NCBI RefSeq assembly: GCF_009729855.1
Contig: NZ_WODA01000017.1
Coordinates: forward strand, 62,001 to 126,000
Length of the DNA stretch: 64,000 nt
DNA from: Agromyces luteolus
GTDB lineage: Bacteria; Actinomycetota; Actinomycetes; Actinomycetales; Microbacteriaceae
Direction of reading: 5' to 3'
This document shows, in pieces, positions 23,946-32,289 of this stretch; positions within the stretch are counted from its first letter, which is position 1, and each line of letters starts with the position of its first letter. The position numbers and the translations under genes were made by a program. Under the pieces are notes generated by a model. It had not been told where the DNA came from, searched no databases, and saw only the letters and a program-made list of their open reading frames with translations.

Positions 23946-24539
23946 TCAGAGCTCGCAGTCGAGCGCGAGCGCCGCGTAGTCGAGCACGGCCCGCCGGCAC
24001 TCGGCCCGGTCGAGCCCGAGCCCGAGCAGCGGGTAGAGGTCGTACGAGTCCTCGAGCGCGACGAGGTTCCGCGCGATGGCCGCGACGGGCATGCGCGGGC
24101 GGAACGCGCCGACCCCCGCCCCGATCTCGAGGGTCGTGCGGTACAGCATCACCTGGCGCTCGACGATCGACCGGTGCAGCGGACGCAGCTGCGGGCGCTC
24201 GGGCAGCAGCGCGACGCTCTCGTAGACGATCCGCAGGTCGTCGCTGATGTCGTCGGGGATGCCCGCCTCGATCATCGCCCGGAGCCGCTCGCGGGGGTCG
24301 GCGACCTCCTCGGCGATCCGACGGCGGCGCTCGTAGAACTCCTCGAGCACCCCCTCGACCGCGGCGGCGACGAGGTCGTCGAACGTCGGGAAGTAGTAGA
24401 GCACGCTGCCGGCACTGACCTCGGCCTCCGCGGCCACGGTGCGCACGTTGGCCTGCAGGATGCCGCGCTCCCCGGCGACGCGGCGCAGCGCCGCGACGAG
24501 TGCGTCGCGACGCTGCGCCTGCTTGGTGGACTGCTTCAC
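23946..24539 (-). CDS. TetR family transcriptional regulator
   Basis: This 197-residue TetR protein has its HTH at about residues 10-60 (RVAGERGILQANVRTVAAEA, then EVSAGSVLYYFPTFDDLV) and an all-helical ligand domain of the BetI/TetR_C_6 type. It lies 15 bases downstream of the APC permease gene on the same strand, so it is the second gene of that operon. It probably controls the permease and the divergent P1 peptidase through the inverted repeats at 26130-26160. Confidence 0.9.
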   Translation of the reverse strand: MKQSTKQAQRRDALVAALRRVAGERGILQANVRTVAAEAEVSAGSVLYYFPTFDDLVAAAVEGVLEEFYERRRRIAEEVADPRERLRAMIEAGIPDDISDDLRIVYESVALLPERPQLRPLHRSIVERQVMLYRTTLEIGAGVGAFRPRMPVAAIARNLVALEDSYDLYPLLGLGLDRAECRRAVLDYAALALDCEL

Positions 24540-24554
24540 GTCACCGTTCCGGGG

Positions 24555-26036
24555 TCATTCGGCGGTCGTCTCCGCCAGTGCGGCGTACTGCGCCGGGTTG
24601 CGGCGGCGGATGACCAGTCCCCACACGATACCGGCCAGGAACAGCACCGGGGTGGGCAGGATGAGCAGTGCGTTGGCCACCGGGTCCAGACCCGTGACGT
24701 ACTCGAAGTTGAGCACGATCAGCAGGAATCCGCCGATCAGGCCGGCCGCACCGATGACGGGCGCAACGACCATGCGGAACCGGCCGTAGCCGCGCCGATC
24801 GCGGGCGAAGAACCCGATGACCGAGACGGCCGCGACGGATTGCGCGAACACGAGGCCCGCGACGCCGGCGCCGTACGACCAGATGCCGAGTTGCAGGATC
24901 GGGTCGGCGCCAGTGCCCCAGCCGATGAGGATGGCGACCACCGCGATCACGGCGATCGTCGTGCTCGCGACGTGGGGTGCCTTGCTGGTCGGGTGCGTGC
25001 GGGCGAGCCGCTTCGGGAGGAGGCCCTCGCGGGCGAGCGAGTAGGCGTACCGGCTCGACGCGTTGTGGAAGGCCAGGAGGCAGGCGAAGAAGCTCGTGAC
25101 GATGAGCACCTGCAGGACGGTGCCGGCCCAGGCGCCGAGGTACTGGTCGCCCGCGATGAACACCGTCGACTCGAAGTCGTCGCTCGAGACCAGCCCGATG
25201 ACGCCCTCGACCCCGAAGGCCACGGTGATCATCCAGAACGTGAAGGCGTAGAAGACGGCGAGGAAGCCGATGGCGATGTACGTGGCGAGCGGCACCGTGC
25301 GCGACGGGTTCTTCGCCTCCTCGGCGTAGATCGCCGTGCCCTCGAAGCCCATGTAGGCGCCGAAGCCCATGACGAACAGTGCGGCGACACCGGGGGCGAG
25401 GAAGACGGCCTCCGGCGAGAACGGCGCCGCGCTCCAGGGCTCGGGGCCGCCGTTCGCGAGCACCGCGATCGAGAGCACGAGCAGGATTCCGACCTCGGCC
25501 GTGAGCAGGACGGCGAGCACCTTGGCGCCGACGTCCACCTTCCGGTAGCCGAGGAACGCGACGCATGCGGCCGCGATGAGCGACCAGATCGGCCACGGCA
25601 GGTCGAGCCCGAACAGGCCGGCAACGGTGAGCTGGGCGAAGAATCCGAGGAAGCCGTAGAAGCTCACCGACAGCACGATGTACGCGAACAGGGCGGCGAG
25701 CGCGGTGCCGATGCCGGCCGGCTTGCCGAGGCCCCGCGCGGCGTAGGCGTAGAAGGCCCCGGTGTTGCGGACGTGGCGCGACATGGCGGTGAAGCCGATC
25801 GCGAAGAAGATCAGGATCACGCCGCAGACCAGCAGCGCGCCGGCCGCACCGACGCCGCCGAGTCGCATGGCGGTGGGTGCGGCGCTCGCGACGACGGTCA
25901 GCGGGGCGGCCGCGGACACCACGAAGAACACGATGTCCCACACGCGCAGGCGGCCGCCGGCGAGCCGGCCGGGGGCGTCCCGATCGGGCGCCGGCGGCGA
26001 ACCGGCGTCGATCGTCTCGGGGATCTGTTGCGTCAT
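24555..26036 (-). CDS. APC superfamily amino-acid/polyamine permease
   Basis: This 493-residue secondary transporter has about twelve membrane segments. The first carries the APC motif FFVVSAAAPLTVVASAAP at about residues 38-55, the GTGAFYAYAARGLGKPAG-type consensus is present as NTGAFYAYAARGLGKPAG, and GFEGTAIYAEEAKNPSR lies near residue 240. GAGGAGA is eight bases before the ATG at 26036. A TTGACA-N18-TTGAAT promoter is visible upstream on the minus strand. It shares its operon with a TetR regulator and is divergent from a peptidase, suggesting uptake of an amino acid or amine linked to peptide breakdown. The substrate is not determinable. Confidence 0.92.
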   Translation of the reverse strand: MTQQIPETIDAGSPPAPDRDAPGRLAGGRLRVWDIVFFVVSAAAPLTVVASAAPTAMRLGGVGAAGALLVCGVILIFFAIGFTAMSRHVRNTGAFYAYAARGLGKPAGIGTALAALFAYIVLSVSFYGFLGFFAQLTVAGLFGLDLPWPIWSLIAAACVAFLGYRKVDVGAKVLAVLLTAEVGILLVLSIAVLANGGPEPWSAAPFSPEAVFLAPGVAALFVMGFGAYMGFEGTAIYAEEAKNPSRTVPLATYIAIGFLAVFYAFTFWMITVAFGVEGVIGLVSSDDFESTVFIAGDQYLGAWAGTVLQVLIVTSFFACLLAFHNASSRYAYSLAREGLLPKRLARTHPTSKAPHVASTTIAVIAVVAILIGWGTGADPILQLGIWSYGAGVAGLVFAQSVAAVSVIGFFARDRRGYGRFRMVVAPVIGAAGLIGGFLLIVLNFEYVTGLDPVANALLILPTPVLFLAGIVWGLVIRRRNPAQYAALAETTAE

Positions 26037-26089
26037 TGCAAGTCTCCTCACGCGCCGCGGCGCTCGTCGGGGTCAGAACCTGAACATGC

Positions 26090-26119
26090 ATTCAACTTCT
26101 GCTCGACGCATTCTGTCAA
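26090..26119 (-). promoter_or_regulatory. Promoter of the APC permease operon
   Basis: On the minus strand TTGACA (26119-26114), an 18-base spacer and TTGAAT (26095-26090) form a near-consensus sigma-70 promoter 54 bases before the permease ATG. It sits right beside the inverted repeats at 26130-26160. Confidence 0.6.
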
Positions 26120-26129
26120 GCCTGTTATC

Positions 26130-26160
26130 GTTTGAAGTCGTTGAAACTGAACGATTGTTC
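26130..26160. promoter_or_regulatory. Two inverted repeats between APC permease and P1 peptidase
   Basis: GTTTGAA-GTCG-TTGAAAC (26130-26147) is an 18-base near-palindrome with one mismatch pair, directly followed by GAAC-GATT-GTTC (26149-26160). They lie upstream of the permease -35 box and immediately upstream of the peptidase start. They are candidate operators for the TetR protein of the permease operon. Confidence 0.55.
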
Positions 26161-26177
26161 GAGTTCTGGAGTCGATG

Positions 26178-27344
26178 ATGACCACCACGCCGCAGCATCC
26201 CACCCGCGCCCGAGACCTCGGCGTGCCGTTCGACGGCGCGCCCGGCCGGTGGAACGCGATCACCGACGTCCCCGGCGTCGAGGTCGGCTACGCGACGATC
26301 GTCGAGGGCGCCCCCGGCGACGAGGTCGTCGCGCGCACCGGGGTGACGGCCATCCTCCCCCGCGGGCGCGACGGCGCCGGCGTCCCGTGCGCCGCCGGCG
26401 TCCACTCGCTGAACGGCAACGGCGAGCTCACCGGCCGCAGCTGGATCGAGGAGTCGGGCTCGCTCACGCTGCCCATCGGCATCACGAACAGCCACGCGGT
26501 CGGCGCGGTGCACACCGGCATCGACCGCTGGGCGCAGCGGGCGCATCCGGAGCTGGCCGCCGAATGGATGCTGCCGGTCGTCGGCGAGACCTGGGACGGC
26601 TACCTCAACCAGATCAACGCCGGCCACGTGCGCCCAGAGCACGCGATCCTCGCCATCGAGTCGGCCGCGAGCGGCCCGATCGCCGAGGGCAACGTCGGCG
26701 GCGGAACGGGCATGAACTGCTACGGGTTCAAAGGCGGCTCGGGCACGGCCTCGCGCGTGGTCCGGCTCGGCGCGGAGACGCACACGGTCGGCGTGTTCCT
26801 CCAGGCGAACTTCGGCAGCCGCGATGAGCTCCGCCTGGCGGGCGCGCCGCTCGGCCGTTCGAGCGCGGCGCCGAACCCGTACGAGGACCTCGAGTGGTTC
26901 ATCCGCGACGGCCACCGGGCGCGGGCTCGCGCCGGCGCGGGCAGCGTGATCGGGATCGTCGTCACCGACGCCCCGCTCCTGCCGGGCCAGTGCGAGGCGC
27001 TCGCACGCCGCGTGCCGCTCGGCCTCGCGCGCACCGGCACCGCCGGCAGCCACTTCTCGGGCGACATCTTCCTCGCCTGCTCGACCGGGAACCCCGGCGC
27101 GTTCACCTCGAGCATGCCCACGAGCGAGCCCGGCGACGACCCCTACGAGACCGCTCGGTTCGTGCCGTGGGGCCGCATCGACCCGTACTTCGAGGCGGTC
27201 GTCCAGGCGACCGAGGAGGCCGTGGCCAACGCGCTCGTCGCGGCGCGCGACATGGTCGGCCGCGACGGGCACGCGAACGTCGCGCTGCCGCACGACGAGG
27301 TCCGGGCCGCGTTCGCCGGCCGCGCCCGCGAGTCCGCGGCCTGA
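26178..27344 (+). CDS. P1 family aminopeptidase (DmpA/beta-peptidyl aminopeptidase type)
   Basis: This 388-residue N-terminal-nucleophile hydrolase belongs to peptidase family S58. The segment GNVGGGTGMNCYGFKGGSGT (about residues 173-192) is characteristic. The expected self-cleavage site is in ARAGAGSVIGIVVTDAP, where cleavage before the Ser of SVIG would expose the nucleophile (about residue 256). The precursor would give alpha and beta chains. Members remove N-terminal D- or beta-amino acids or glycine from small peptides. I chose the ATG at 26178 because GGAG is six bases upstream; an adjacent ATG at 26175 is possible. It is divergent from an APC permease/TetR operon, which fits uptake of the released amino acids. 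Confidence 0.9.
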   Translation: MTTTPQHPTRARDLGVPFDGAPGRWNAITDVPGVEVGYATIVEGAPGDEVVARTGVTAILPRGRDGAGVPCAAGVHSLNGNGELTGRSWIEESGSLTLPIGITNSHAVGAVHTGIDRWAQRAHPELAAEWMLPVVGETWDGYLNQINAGHVRPEHAILAIESAASGPIAEGNVGGGTGMNCYGFKGGSGTASRVVRLGAETHTVGVFLQANFGSRDELRLAGAPLGRSSAAPNPYEDLEWFIRDGHRARARAGAGSVIGIVVTDAPLLPGQCEALARRVPLGLARTGTAGSHFSGDIFLACSTGNPGAFTSSMPTSEPGDDPYETARFVPWGRIDPYFEAVVQATEEAVANALVAARDMVGRDGHANVALPHDEVRAAFAGRARESAA

Positions 27345-27362
27345 GCCGGCCGCACCGCGTCG

Positions 27363-29042
27363 TCAGCCCGACGTCACCCGGGCGCGAGGGTCCGCGGGCA
27401 CTCGCACGTCGGCGACCTGCTCGAGGTGCGGATGGTCCTGGTCGCCGTCCTCGACCACGCCCGTGTGCCACGTCAGCCGGAGCTCGTCGGGCGCGTCCAG
27501 GAGCATCGCGAGGTTGTTCGCGAACCACGGCCCCTTGACGGTGCGCCAGCGGAACGGCGCGTCGGGCACCTTGGCCGACCGCGCGGCGAGCCGGCCGATC
27601 GGCGTCGCCGCGCCGTACGACATCACGACCGAGAACCAGCGCATGACGCGCGGCAGCGGGTTGCGGATGGGCGAGCAGACCGCCTGCAGGATCCGCGCCC
27701 CCGGAACGTCGTCGCGGTCGACCTGGGCGAGGTAGGAGTAGTGCACGTCGCCCGCGAGGAACAGCACGTTCTGCGGGGCCGGCCCGCGCTCGCCTGCGGC
27801 GAGCTCCCGGACCATCCGCGCGACCTTCTGGAACGTGTCCTGCCATGCCCCCCAGTGCTCGAGGTCGACGGCCTGCCGGAGCACCTCGCCGACGCGCGCG
27901 GGCCGCCGGCCCCAGGCGCCCTGCGAGATCGCCTCGTCCCACGCCTCCACGTTGTGCAGTCCCATCGGCAGCAGGTACGGGAGCGAGGTCGCGATGAGCA
28001 CGTGCCGGAATCCGCCGCGCAGCTGCGCGTCGAACCACTCGAGCTCCTCCGCGTCGAGCAGACCACGGGCGTCCGGGTCCAGCTCGCGCGCGGCGCGCGA
28101 GTCGACGACGACGAGGCGGATGTCGTCGAAGTCGCGCGTGTAGCTCCACCTGACGCTCGTCGGCTCACGGTCGCTGCGGTCGGCGAATGCGTCGACCTCG
28201 TCGGTCAGGTCGAGCTCGTCATCTCCGTCGTGCCCGGCGATCCGCTGCCACAGCTCGTCGTCGGCACGCTCCTCGGGCGTGAGGTTGCCGAGGTGCTGGT
28301 ACACCCAGTACGAGCCGAGCCCCGCGACGATGCGGCCGTGCCACCACGACGTCGCCTCCATCTTCTGCTTCCAGTCGTGCGACGCGTTCCAGTCGTCGCG
28401 GACGTCGTGGTCGTCGAAGATCATCGCGGTCGGCACCGTCGAGAGCAGCCAGCGGTTGGCCGGGTCGGACCACGCGAGCCGGTACAGGTGGGCGTACTCC
28501 TCGTAGTCCTTCAGCTCCTCACCCGGCTCCTCGTCGATGTCGCGCTTGTTCCGGATGAACTCCTGCATCTCGTCCGAGGTGATGTCCGCGTAGACCTGGT
28601 CGCCGAGGAACATCATCAGGTCCGGCCGCCCGGCGTACCCCTCGGCGAGCGCGAGCGCGAAGGCGCGCATGGCGTCGACGCCGTGCGTGAGATTGCCCTC
28701 GAGGTCGTGCGGCACGCTCGTCCGGCACGATCCGTAGGCGAGACGCAGCCGCCGGCCGGGCTCCCACGTCGCGACGACGGATGCCGGGTACTCGGAATCG
28801 CCTTCCGGCCAGGCGCGCCCGCCGTCGACGTCGACCTCGTAGGGCAGCACGGCGCCGGGTTCGAGCCCGTCGAGTTCGACGAGCGCGTAGTGGTGGTCGT
28901 GCACCGCGAAGGTGCGCGCCTGCCAGCTCCGGCCGCCGGCGCGCACGCGCACGGTCGCGGCGCCCTCCGTCTCGACCCAGATCGTGGCGGTGGTCTCGCC
29001 GACATGGCGGAGCATCGGACCGAGGATGAGCGGGGAGGTCAT
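27363..29042 (-). CDS. phoD: Alkaline phosphatase D / PhoD-like metallophosphatase
   Basis: This 559-residue protein has an N-terminal fibronectin-like strand region (about residues 8-90) and a PhoD metallophosphatase core. Metal ligands are visible in YGSCRTSVPHDLEG, MMFLGDQVYADIT, IFDDHDVRDDWN and the late LAGDVHYSYLAQ. It is annotated as PhoD by family, but no Tat or Sec signal is present at the N-terminus (MTSPLILGPMLRHVG), so it looks cytoplasmic. That makes a role in phosphate scavenging outside the cell less certain. The start is the ATG at 29042; a GTG directly before it at 29045 is possible. Confidence 0.88.
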   Translation of the reverse strand: MTSPLILGPMLRHVGETTATIWVETEGAATVRVRAGGRSWQARTFAVHDHHYALVELDGLEPGAVLPYEVDVDGGRAWPEGDSEYPASVVATWEPGRRLRLAYGSCRTSVPHDLEGNLTHGVDAMRAFALALAEGYAGRPDLMMFLGDQVYADITSDEMQEFIRNKRDIDEEPGEELKDYEEYAHLYRLAWSDPANRWLLSTVPTAMIFDDHDVRDDWNASHDWKQKMEATSWWHGRIVAGLGSYWVYQHLGNLTPEERADDELWQRIAGHDGDDELDLTDEVDAFADRSDREPTSVRWSYTRDFDDIRLVVVDSRAARELDPDARGLLDAEELEWFDAQLRGGFRHVLIATSLPYLLPMGLHNVEAWDEAISQGAWGRRPARVGEVLRQAVDLEHWGAWQDTFQKVARMVRELAAGERGPAPQNVLFLAGDVHYSYLAQVDRDDVPGARILQAVCSPIRNPLPRVMRWFSVVMSYGAATPIGRLAARSAKVPDAPFRWRTVKGPWFANNLAMLLDAPDELRLTWHTGVVEDGDQDHPHLEQVADVRVPADPRARVTSG

Positions 29043-29125
29043 CACCTCGTTCTACTCGGTCGAGCCCAGCCACGTCACGGGGTTGCGTTCGCATCGCGTC
29101 CCGACGTCGGTCGAGTCCGGCGCGC

Positions 29126-29869
29126 TCAGGCGACGGATGCCGCGGCCGCGCCGAACGCGTCCTCCGGCGGCTCGACGGGGTCGATGCGGAAGGTGCGCGC
29201 GAAGCGCGCCACCCCGTCGCGGTCGCCCGCGAGCACCGGCACGCCCGCGGCATCCGTCCGCCCCGCGATCAGGTCGCGGAGCTCGGCGAGCTCGAGCGCG
29301 AACTCGACGCTCGCGAGCGGGACCTCTGCAGCACTCGGCCCAACGGTGGTGGCCGGGGGGCGGGGCGTCGGCACGGCGTCGGGTCCGATGGGCACGACCT
29401 CGAGCGTGCGTCCGTCGACGCCCGCGGCGACCGAGGCCCGCCCGACGTGCAGCACGTACTCGGTCGCGGGTTCGTCGGCCGCGGCATCCGGCCGGAACGC
29501 CGAGCGCAACGCGATCGCGAGCGCTTCATGGCCGAGGCGCTCCTCGTCGCCGGGATCGCCGAGGACCGACCACCCCCACCGCTCGAGCGCCACGACCACG
29601 GGTTCGAGCTCGCGCCCGAGCGGCGTGAGCTCGTAGCCGCCGCGCACGGTCGGCACCCGCCGGACGACGCCGGACTCCTGCAGCTCGCGCAGCCGGTCGG
29701 CGAGGATGTTCGTCGGAATGCGCGGCAGGCTCGCCTTGAGGTCGCCGTACCGGCGCGCGCCGACGAGCAGGTCGCGGACGATGAGCAGGGCCCACCGTTC
29801 CCCGACCCGCTCGACGGCGCGGGCCACCCCGCCGTACTGGCCGAAGCCGCGCGGGGATCGTGCCGCCAC
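29126..29869 (-). CDS. HxlR-type winged-helix regulator with C-terminal sterol-carrier-like domain
   Basis: This 247-residue protein has an HxlR winged helix at about residues 14-105 (GVARAVERVGERWALLIVRD, then PRIPTNILADRLRELQESGV and the wing VRGGYELTPLGRELEP). It is followed by an SCP2-like domain (about 125-240), an arrangement common in actinobacterial HxlR proteins. HxlR regulators often sense electrophiles or aldehydes. The gene follows a VOC-family gene with only eight bases between stop and the GTG start, so they form one operon. The operator region upstream of the VOC gene carries two ACTTGC-N6-CAAG-type sites. Confidence 0.85.
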   Translation of the reverse strand: MAARSPRGFGQYGGVARAVERVGERWALLIVRDLLVGARRYGDLKASLPRIPTNILADRLRELQESGVVRRVPTVRGGYELTPLGRELEPVVVALERWGWSVLGDPGDEERLGHEALAIALRSAFRPDAAADEPATEYVLHVGRASVAAGVDGRTLEVVPIGPDAVPTPRPPATTVGPSAAEVPLASVEFALELAELRDLIAGRTDAAGVPVLAGDRDGVARFARTFRIDPVEPPEDAFGAAAASVA

Positions 29870-29877
29870 GACGCGAG

Positions 29878-30336
29878 TCAGGCTCCGGCGCCGGTCGCCG
29901 GCGCGCCCTGCTCGGCGAGGAACGCGTCGGGCCCCTGCTCGACGGCCGCGGGCTCCATGAAGAAGAACTCGAGGATGTTGCCGTCCGGGTCCTCGAGGTC
30001 GCGCGAGTACATGAATCCGAGGTCGCTCGTCGGGCGCGGCTCGGTGCCGCCCGCGTCGAGCCCCTTCGCCATGGTCGCGTCGACGACCTCGCGCGAGTCG
30101 CAGGTGAGCGCGATGAGCGCCTGCGCGTGCGTCTTGGGCTCGGTGACCTGCTTGTCGGTGAAGGTCTGGAAGAACTCCCTGGTCAGCACCATGAAGTAGA
30201 CGTTCTCGTCGACGACGACGCATGCCGCGTTGTCGTCGCTGAACATCGGGTTGATGGTGTAGCCGAGGCCCTCGTAGAACGTCTTCGACCGGTCGAGGTC
30301 GGCGGTCGGGATGTTCACGAAGATGCTGGTGGTCAT
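29878..30336 (-). CDS. VOC family protein (glyoxalase/bleomycin-resistance fold)
   Basis: This 152-residue two-domain betaalphabetabetabeta protein opens with the typical SIFVNIPTADLDRSKTFYEG and ends with the metal-site strand LEDPDGNILEFFFMEP. It is related to the YP_ group often annotated as extradiol dioxygenase-like or lactoylglutathione lyase-like; no specific reaction can be assigned. GGGGGAGA precedes the ATG. It is the first gene of a VOC-hxlR operon, a frequent actinobacterial pairing that suggests detoxification of a small reactive compound. Confidence 0.9.
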   Translation of the reverse strand: MTTSIFVNIPTADLDRSKTFYEGLGYTINPMFSDDNAACVVVDENVYFMVLTREFFQTFTDKQVTEPKTHAQALIALTCDSREVVDATMAKGLDAGGTEPRPTSDLGFMYSRDLEDPDGNILEFFFMEPAAVEQGPDAFLAEQGAPATGAGA

Positions 30337-30384
30337 GGTCTCCCCCTGTGAGATCGGGTCGTGCCGGGCGGCCGACACGGCAAG

Positions 30385-30418
30385 CTTGCTCTTTGCAAGT
30401 GAACTTGTCAAGAGCAAG
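30385..30418. promoter_or_regulatory. Nested inverted repeats upstream of the VOC-hxlR operon
   Basis: The outer arms CTTGCTCTT (30385-30393) and AAGAGCAAG (30410-30418) are perfect. Inside them lies CAAG-TGAA-CTTG (30396-30407). Read on the minus strand this gives two successive sites of the form ACTTGC-N6-CAAG(T/C), the format expected for a winged-helix dimer. A TTGACA -35-like hexamer lies between the arms (minus strand). Confidence 0.65.
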
Positions 30419-30443
30419 TAACGGATGCCTCGTCCCGGGGCGC

Positions 30444-32141
30444 TCAGCGCACCCCGCTCCGCCGCACGAGCAGCGCGAGGTGCAGCGCGGTGAGCGTCTC
30501 GCCGTCGTCGAGGTCGACGCCGAGCAGGTCGCCGATGAGCGCCAGCCGCTGGTAGAACACCGACCGCGAGAGGTGGCTCGCCTGCGCCGCCGCCGTGCGA
30601 TTCCCGGGATGCGCGAGCATGGCCGCGAGCACGTCGAGCAGGTCGCCGCCGCGCGCGAGGTCGTGCTCGATGAGCGGCGCCAGCATGCGCTCCCCCAGCT
30701 CCTGCAGGCGGTGGTCGTCGCGCAGGGCCGTCACGAGGCGGACGAGCGGGCGATCCTGCGACCGCCGGACGATCGGGCCGCGCGCACCGCGCGGGACCGG
30801 CGTGCGCGAGAGGTCCAGCGCCTCCTGCACCGACACGAGGAGGCCGTCGAGATCGCCGGAGCGCGCCCCGATCGAGAGTGCGACGCCCGAGGCATCCGTC
30901 GTCCCGTCGGCCTTCGTGGCGAGCTGCGCGGCGAAGCGGCTCGCCGCGTCGTCGTCGAAGCGGGTGCCGGTGGGCAGCGACACGAGCAGCACCCGAGCGG
31001 ATGCCGCCGCGCCCGTGCCGACCGGCCGACCGTCGAGTGCACGCCCGCCGAGCCCGCGAGCCGCGGCATCCGCATCGCCCTCTGCACCTCGCCCGGTGAC
31101 GACCATGCCGTACAGGTCGGCGCCGTGCACCGGCAGGCCCGCCGCCTCGAGGCGTGCGACCGCGCCGCCCTGCCCCGCGAACCGCCCGCCCAGCAGGTGC
31201 TCGACGAGTCGCTGCCGCCCGATGCGACCCCACGTGTCGTCGTCGCCGTCGGCGAGGCGGCCGAGCGCGAGCGCGATCGCGCCCTGCTCGAGCACGCTCG
31301 TCCGACCTGCCGCGTGCGCCGGCCCGGGCAACGCGATGAGGTGCCCCCAGCGGATGCCGCGGGCCTCGACGGGCACGATCAGCCAGTCGTCCGAACCCGC
31401 GGCGATCGTGCCGGCCACGGCGCGCCGATGCGCGTCGCGCGAGCGCAGCTGCCAGCCGGCGAGCACCTCCTCCTCCGACTCCGGTGGGAGGTCGGCCGCG
31501 ACGACCTCGTGCGCGAGGTTCTCGAGGAGCACGGGCGCATCGAGGGTCTGCGCGAGCTGCTGCACGATGTAGTCGGCCGGGGCCCCGCGCAGCGCGAGCG
31601 CGGTGAAGCGCTCCCGCACCTCGTCGCGCGCGTGCAGCGCCGCCGTCTGCTCGGAGATGATCCGGCGGTGCACCGCCTGGGTCAGCCCGACGAACTTCAC
31701 CTCGCGGTGCAGGGCCGCGAGGGCCAACTCGTGCTCGGCGGCGGCCCGGTGCACGACGGCCGGCACGTAGCGGTAGTGCGCGCCGAGTTCGAGCACGAGG
31801 CCCGAGATCCCGACCTCGACGAGCCCGGCGATGAACGCGCGCAGCTCGTCGGGCTCGGTCGGCCAGCCCGAGCCGGTCGAGAGCAGCAGTTCGCCGCCGT
31901 CGAGCAGCCGGGCGACGCCGGCGCTGTCGGAGACGTGCACCCAGCGCACGCGCGCGTCGAGCGCGGCGTCGCCCACGAGCACTTCGGGCACGCCCGCCGC
32001 GACCGCGTCGAGCGCGAGGATCTCGCGGACGGTGGGCAGGGCGTCGTCCGTGCCGTGGCCGTTGCCGCCGGCCGTCGGGCCGCCGACCGGGACACCCGGA
32101 CGATCCGTACGATCTGTTTCGTCTTCGCGACGCTCTGGCAT
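30444..32141 (-). CDS. PucR family transcriptional regulator
   Basis: This 565-residue regulator has an N-terminal PucR ligand domain (about residues 30-150, from TVREILALDAVAAGVPEVL), a GGDEF-like/CdaR middle region, and a C-terminal PucR-type helix-turn-helix (about 500-560: LAAMLAHPGNRTAAAQASHL). Relatives control purine, GABA and amine catabolism. It is divergent from mmsA and the class-III aminotransferase, which is the usual arrangement for a PucR regulator of beta-alanine or GABA use. I chose the ATG at 32141 because AGAGAGG is at good spacing; a longer upstream frame overlaps the mmsA leader. Confidence 0.9.
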   Translation of the reverse strand: MPERREDETDRTDRPGVPVGGPTAGGNGHGTDDALPTVREILALDAVAAGVPEVLVGDAALDARVRWVHVSDSAGVARLLDGGELLLSTGSGWPTEPDELRAFIAGLVEVGISGLVLELGAHYRYVPAVVHRAAAEHELALAALHREVKFVGLTQAVHRRIISEQTAALHARDEVRERFTALALRGAPADYIVQQLAQTLDAPVLLENLAHEVVAADLPPESEEEVLAGWQLRSRDAHRRAVAGTIAAGSDDWLIVPVEARGIRWGHLIALPGPAHAAGRTSVLEQGAIALALGRLADGDDDTWGRIGRQRLVEHLLGGRFAGQGGAVARLEAAGLPVHGADLYGMVVTGRGAEGDADAAARGLGGRALDGRPVGTGAAASARVLLVSLPTGTRFDDDAASRFAAQLATKADGTTDASGVALSIGARSGDLDGLLVSVQEALDLSRTPVPRGARGPIVRRSQDRPLVRLVTALRDDHRLQELGERMLAPLIEHDLARGGDLLDVLAAMLAHPGNRTAAAQASHLSRSVFYQRLALIGDLLGVDLDDGETLTALHLALLVRRSGVR

Positions 32142-32289
32142 CGTTTCGGCCTCTCTGCCTCTGCAAGACTTGGGAAACGCCAGCTTAGACGACGTCGGTC
32201 GATCTGTCCGATCCCGAGGTTCGAGCAGGAATGCCACCCAGCGACGCGATGCCGAGGCATCCGTCGCCACGACCCACCGAAGGAGCGCC

